This document shows positions 60,906 through 64,000 of a stretch of DNA of 64,000 nucleotides, piece after piece. Source of the stretch: Alistipes sp. (lineage in GTDB: Bacteria > Bacteroidota > Bacteroidia > Bacteroidales > Rikenellaceae); the NCBI GenBank assembly GCA_021201825.1, contig JAJQED010000023.1, positions 108,448-172,447 on the forward strand, in the 5' to 3' direction. The position numbers and the translations under genes are program-made. Under the pieces are notes generated by a model, which did no database searches, was not told the DNA's origin, and saw only the letters and a program-made list of their open reading frames with translations. How positions within the stretch are numbered: position 1 is the first letter of the stretch; each line of letters starts with the position of its first letter.

Positions 60906-62549
60906 TTACCAGATGTTATCGACAGAGTATAACGCGAGGTGCTGCACCTGTATATTATTTCCCCAGAAATGCAGGCCGCTTATATCTCCCGGCCGGCCGG
61001 TACGCTCCAGCGAATAGGAGTATACCCCGCCGTCGATAAATACCTCCACGGATGTGCGGTCGATAAAGATATCCGCGGTCAGTTCCGTAGAGGTCATATC
61101 CTGCGGGGAGTAGAACATGCCGTTGAGCATATTGGAATTCAGGTCGTAGTCAATGATATTGCGGCCGTTAAGGCTCAGGCCCGCATTTGTCGCATGGGAT
61201 AGTTTGATCGTGGTCTTGATCCTTAGGCATTCGGGATCGCCCACTACCGACAGTATCTCGTTGGCCTCCCGTTGGGTAAACCCTCGGTGCTCTTCCTGAA
61301 GCGTGAACAACCTTTCGACCTCCCGGACAGGTACGCTGAAAAGGCGCGGGCCGTCTTTTGTGGTACGCAGGGTCAGTTCGGTAGGCAAAAGCATCATTCC
61401 GTTGAAAGGCATTCCGGGCTGGTCCACCCTGCCCCAGCCTATCTGGATCCGCCGGCCGTCCTCAGCAGGGATATTCGTAAAAGTCTGGGCGGCATAAACC
61501 GTCCCGGAAGTATAATAGTATTTGCCGTGCGACGGGGTGAAAACCTTACCGTCGAATTGCCCGAGCATATAGGTTCCCGAAGCCCCGTACATTACCCACA
61601 TGGTATTGGCCGGATCGCCGTCCACCGGGAGCTCGAACAGTTCGGGACACTCCCAGAAGCCCGTAATATGGCTTTGGTAAGTCCACTCCTTGAGGTTTGC
61701 AGAGGTATAGATCGAATGGCCGTCGCGTTCGTTGAGGACCATGACCCAATGGCCGCCCGGTTCGTACCGGAACACTTTCGGGTCCCGGGTATCTTTGCTG
61801 TTCCAGACTTCTTTGGAATCTATAAGCGGGTTGCCGTCGTATTTGGTCCATGTGCGGCCACAGTCAAGGCTGTACGCCATACATTGGACCTGCCTGTCAG
61901 GGGAATCCGCCGTATAGAACGCGAGCATTGCAGGACTACTTTCCTCGTTGAACCCGGCATCGTTGCCGTAGTCGATGACGGCGGAGCCAGAGAACATGGT
62001 CCCCAGCTCATCTGGATAAAGCGCTTCAGGCAATTCGGTCCAATGAACGAGGTCGGTACTGACCGCATGGCCCCAGTGCATATTTTCCCATTCCCGTTCG
62101 TAGGGGTTGTGCTGGAAGAAAAGGTGGTATTCCCCGTCGTAAAAGATAAGACCGTTGGGGTCGTTGATCCATCCACGGCGGGCCGTAAAATGGAACTGCG
62201 GCCGGTTTTTCTCACGGTATAATTTTTCCTCGTCCCTTATTTTACTCTCCTGGTATATCCTTTCGAGCCCGGCAGGGTCACCGTCATAGAGGATGGTGAG
62301 GGTTTTACCGACAAAAGCCGATACATCGGCAAAGACCCAGTAGTCCGCCTCTTCCGGAGCCAGCCTGATCAGGAAAGACCGTTCGGTTTGCCCGTCTACC
62401 TGGAACCGCATCACAGCCCTGTCCACACTATGTGATACGGGTAAATTAAGATATTGCCGCTGTATGTCGAGTGTCACCCGGTTATCCTGCCCGGCCATGC
62501 TTCCTGCCCATAAAAGGGCGAGGAGAGTTACCAGTAAACTCCGTTCCAT
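60906..62549 (-). CDS. GH32 fructan hydrolase (levanase/inulinase type), exported
   Basis: 547 residues. Signal peptide (MERSLLVTLLALLWAGSMAGQ). A short N-terminal beta domain (about 22-110, DUF4980-like) precedes the GH32 five-blade propeller: nucleophile Asp130 in WINDPNG, transition-state Asp256 in RDPK, acid/base Glu300 in ECPE. A C-terminal beta-sandwich (about 410-547) follows. Cleaves beta-fructosides such as sucrose, inulin or levan. Its ATG directly follows the stop of the AGCS gene, so both are co-expressed. Confidence 0.94.
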   Translation of the reverse strand: MERSLLVTLLALLWAGSMAGQDNRVTLDIQRQYLNLPVSHSVDRAVMRFQVDGQTERSFLIRLAPEEADYWVFADVSAFVGKTLTILYDGDPAGLERIYQESKIRDEEKLYREKNRPQFHFTARRGWINDPNGLIFYDGEYHLFFQHNPYEREWENMHWGHAVSTDLVHWTELPEALYPDELGTMFSGSAVIDYGNDAGFNEESSPAMLAFYTADSPDRQVQCMAYSLDCGRTWTKYDGNPLIDSKEVWNSKDTRDPKVFRYEPGGHWVMVLNERDGHSIYTSANLKEWTYQSHITGFWECPELFELPVDGDPANTMWVMYGASGTYMLGQFDGKVFTPSHGKYYYTSGTVYAAQTFTNIPAEDGRRIQIGWGRVDQPGMPFNGMMLLPTELTLRTTKDGPRLFSVPVREVERLFTLQEEHRGFTQREANEILSVVGDPECLRIKTTIKLSHATNAGLSLNGRNIIDYDLNSNMLNGMFYSPQDMTSTELTADIFIDRTSVEVFIDGGVYSYSLERTGRPGDISGLHFWGNNIQVQHLALYSVDNIW

Positions 62550-63938
62550 TTATCCGTTTTTAAAGGTTTTTCTTTCGTCCAATGTGGGAATTTCATCCGT
62601 GTCCGAATCATCGAGACGGCCGCTCCAAAGGTATTTACGGGTTTCCCGTACCAGCACTCCGGACAATAGAACCAACGAGACGAGGTTCGGCAGGGCCATG
62701 AGCGCATTCATGCTGTCGGCAATATCCCACACCATTTTCAGGTTTACCACCGCCCCGGCGAATATGGCCGCTACCCAGAATATCCGGTACACCCGAATCG
62801 CCCGACGGCCGCCGAGGTATTCGATGGATTTCTCGGCATAATACGACCATCCGAGGATAGTCGAGAATGCGAACGTAAGGATTCCGAGCGACAGGATGAA
62901 CGGCCCGGCAACCGGTATCTGGTCGAATGCCGCCTTGGTAAGGGCGGCGCCCTGGTTATGGTCAATGGCAGGATTGGCAATTACACTGCTCACCAGCACC
63001 AGGCCTGTCAGTGCACAGATAACCACCGTATCCCAGAAAGTCCCGGACGCCGAGACCAAAGCCTGACGGACCGGGTTACGGGTCTGAGCGGCGGCGGCCA
63101 CGATGGGGGCCGAACCCATACCCGATTCGTTTGAGAAAAGCCCTCGGGCGATACCGTAACGGGCTGCCATCATAACCGTGGCCCCGAGGAATCCACCACC
63201 GGCCGCCTGCGGGGTGAACGCCGCCCGGAATATAAGCGAAACCGTTTCCGCGAGATATTGCGCATTCAGTCCCAAAATAACTAAACAGCCCAGTACATAG
63301 AATACCGCCATGAATGGCACCAGCCATGAACAAACCCGTGCGATACCCTTAAGGCCGAACAGGATGACGGCAGCTACCATACCTGCTATAAGCGCCCCCG
63401 TAATGTACCGGGATATACCCCAGGTCTCGTTCAGAAGCATCGATATCGAATTGGACTGTACCGTATTGCCTATACCGAAAGCGGCCACTGCCGTAAAGGC
63501 GCAGAACAGCACCGCCAGCCACTTCATATTCAGGCCCCGCTCGAGTGCATACATCGGGCCGCCCAGCATTTGCCCGTCCGCAGTCCTTACCCGGTATTTA
63601 ACGGCCAAAAGCCCCTCCGAATATTTGGTAGCGATGCCGAACACCCCGGTGATCCAGCACCAGAACACTGCTCCCGGCCCCCCGAGGGTAACGGCCGTCG
63701 CCACCCCGACGATATTGCCCGTCCCGATAGTAGCGGCGAGCGACGTTGCAAGGGCGGAGAAATTGCTGATATCCCCGCTCGAAGCCTTATCCCGCCGCAC
63801 GGAGAGCCTGATCGCCTTACCGATATACCGCTGCGGGAACCGCAGCCTGACGGTCAGATAAATATGCGTTCCCAACAACAGGATGACCATTGGCCAATCC
63901 CATATAAACGCGGCTATACTGGCGAAAAAGGCTTCCAT
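62550..63938 (-). CDS. Sodium:alanine symporter family protein (AGCS)
   Basis: 462 residues from the ATG at 63938; a GTG two codons upstream is also possible. About ten membrane segments; family marks are SNFSALATSLAATIGTGNIVGVATAVTLGGPGAVFWCWITG and ARGLFSNESGMGSAPIVAAAAQTRNPVRQALVSASGTFWDT. Imports alanine or glycine with Na+. Immediately upstream of the GH32 gene with no gap, an odd pairing for a fructan enzyme. If the V-ATPase pumps Na+, it could supply the Na+ gradient used here. Confidence 0.93.
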   Translation of the reverse strand: MEAFFASIAAFIWDWPMVILLLGTHIYLTVRLRFPQRYIGKAIRLSVRRDKASSGDISNFSALATSLAATIGTGNIVGVATAVTLGGPGAVFWCWITGVFGIATKYSEGLLAVKYRVRTADGQMLGGPMYALERGLNMKWLAVLFCAFTAVAAFGIGNTVQSNSISMLLNETWGISRYITGALIAGMVAAVILFGLKGIARVCSWLVPFMAVFYVLGCLVILGLNAQYLAETVSLIFRAAFTPQAAGGGFLGATVMMAARYGIARGLFSNESGMGSAPIVAAAAQTRNPVRQALVSASGTFWDTVVICALTGLVLVSSVIANPAIDHNQGAALTKAAFDQIPVAGPFILSLGILTFAFSTILGWSYYAEKSIEYLGGRRAIRVYRIFWVAAIFAGAVVNLKMVWDIADSMNALMALPNLVSLVLLSGVLVRETRKYLWSGRLDDSDTDEIPTLDERKTFKNG

Positions 63939-63944
63939 GCGCAC

Positions 63945-64000
63945 CTAATCTTTCCTCTGTCCGGGGTATGGTTCGACCATGCAGCGCTCGGCCCACTGCT
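63945..64000 (-). CDS. C-terminal fragment of a gene cut by the window end
   Basis: On the minus strand the frame reads QWAERCMVEPYPGQRKD then stop, 6 bases before the AGCS start. Only 17 residues are visible and the family cannot be told. Spacing suggests the same transcript as AGCS and GH32. Confidence 0.4.
   Translation of the reverse strand, partial: QWAERCMVEPYPGQRKD

Overview
The window reads as chromosomal DNA of a strict-anaerobe Bacteroidota (Bacteroidales). A Rikenellaceae/Alistipes-like organism is my best guess, from gene content rather than any database match. The evidence is a compact V-type ATPase operon, Mfa1/FimB-type (type V) fimbriae, a TonB receptor paired with a DUF4249 lipoprotein, DUF4301 and DUF5106 proteins, the long form of PurC, and promoters of the Bacteroidota type (TTG, about 20 nt, then TAnnTTTG) in front of many genes. 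I saw no rRNA, tRNA, CRISPR array, insertion sequence or phage gene.

Layout. 1-2750: end of an unknown membrane protein, a small MscS-type channel and a DUF5106/thioredoxin lipoprotein. 2952-9583: a self-contained efflux operon (TetR regulator, TolC, AcrA, AcrB and a PG0541-family small protein) whose promoter carries a perfect inverted repeat that is probably the TetR operator. 9807-10712: an exported Asn/Tyr/Arg-rich protein with a 15-nt poly-A tract directly before its start codon. 10972-15028: tilS, murB and a DUF4301 gene. 15096-22668: V-ATPase operon E-DUF2764-A-B-D-I-K, with no recognisable C, F or G subunit gene and a K subunit that keeps the Na+ ligands known from Enterococcus. 22826-31171: holA, then an anaerobic redox island (hotdog thioesterase, flavodiiron protein, [FeFe] hydrogenase, 2Fe-2S protein, an orphan domain usually fused to a SpoIIE-type phosphatase), a VanX-like lipoprotein, two nitroreductases and a fructosamine kinase.

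31369-36514: a four-gene fimbrial operon with stalk, anchor and two accessory or tip subunits, meeting tail to tail a DUF4249/TonB-receptor pair (36511-40174). 41016-46742: six overlapping minus-strand genes (conserved hypothetical, rsmI, DUF389, inositol monophosphatase, LpxL-like acyltransferase, glycosyltransferase). 47043-59038: mostly housekeeping genes on the plus strand (NYN-CSD protein, ychF, GNAT, gltX, beta-barrel protein, phoH, purC, pepD, lipid kinase, der, MsrB-MsrA). 59089-64000: a low-molecular-weight phosphatase, an MFS transporter, and a GH32 fructan hydrolase directly coupled to an AGCS symporter, followed by the tail of another gene cut by the window edge.

Nothing here is a clear-cut undescribed system. 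The best leads are the disordered exported protein with its homopolymer leader, the fimbrial operon whose stalk and anchor share an almost identical C-terminal tail, the minimal V-ATPase, and the hydrogenase island with its orphan phosphatase domain.
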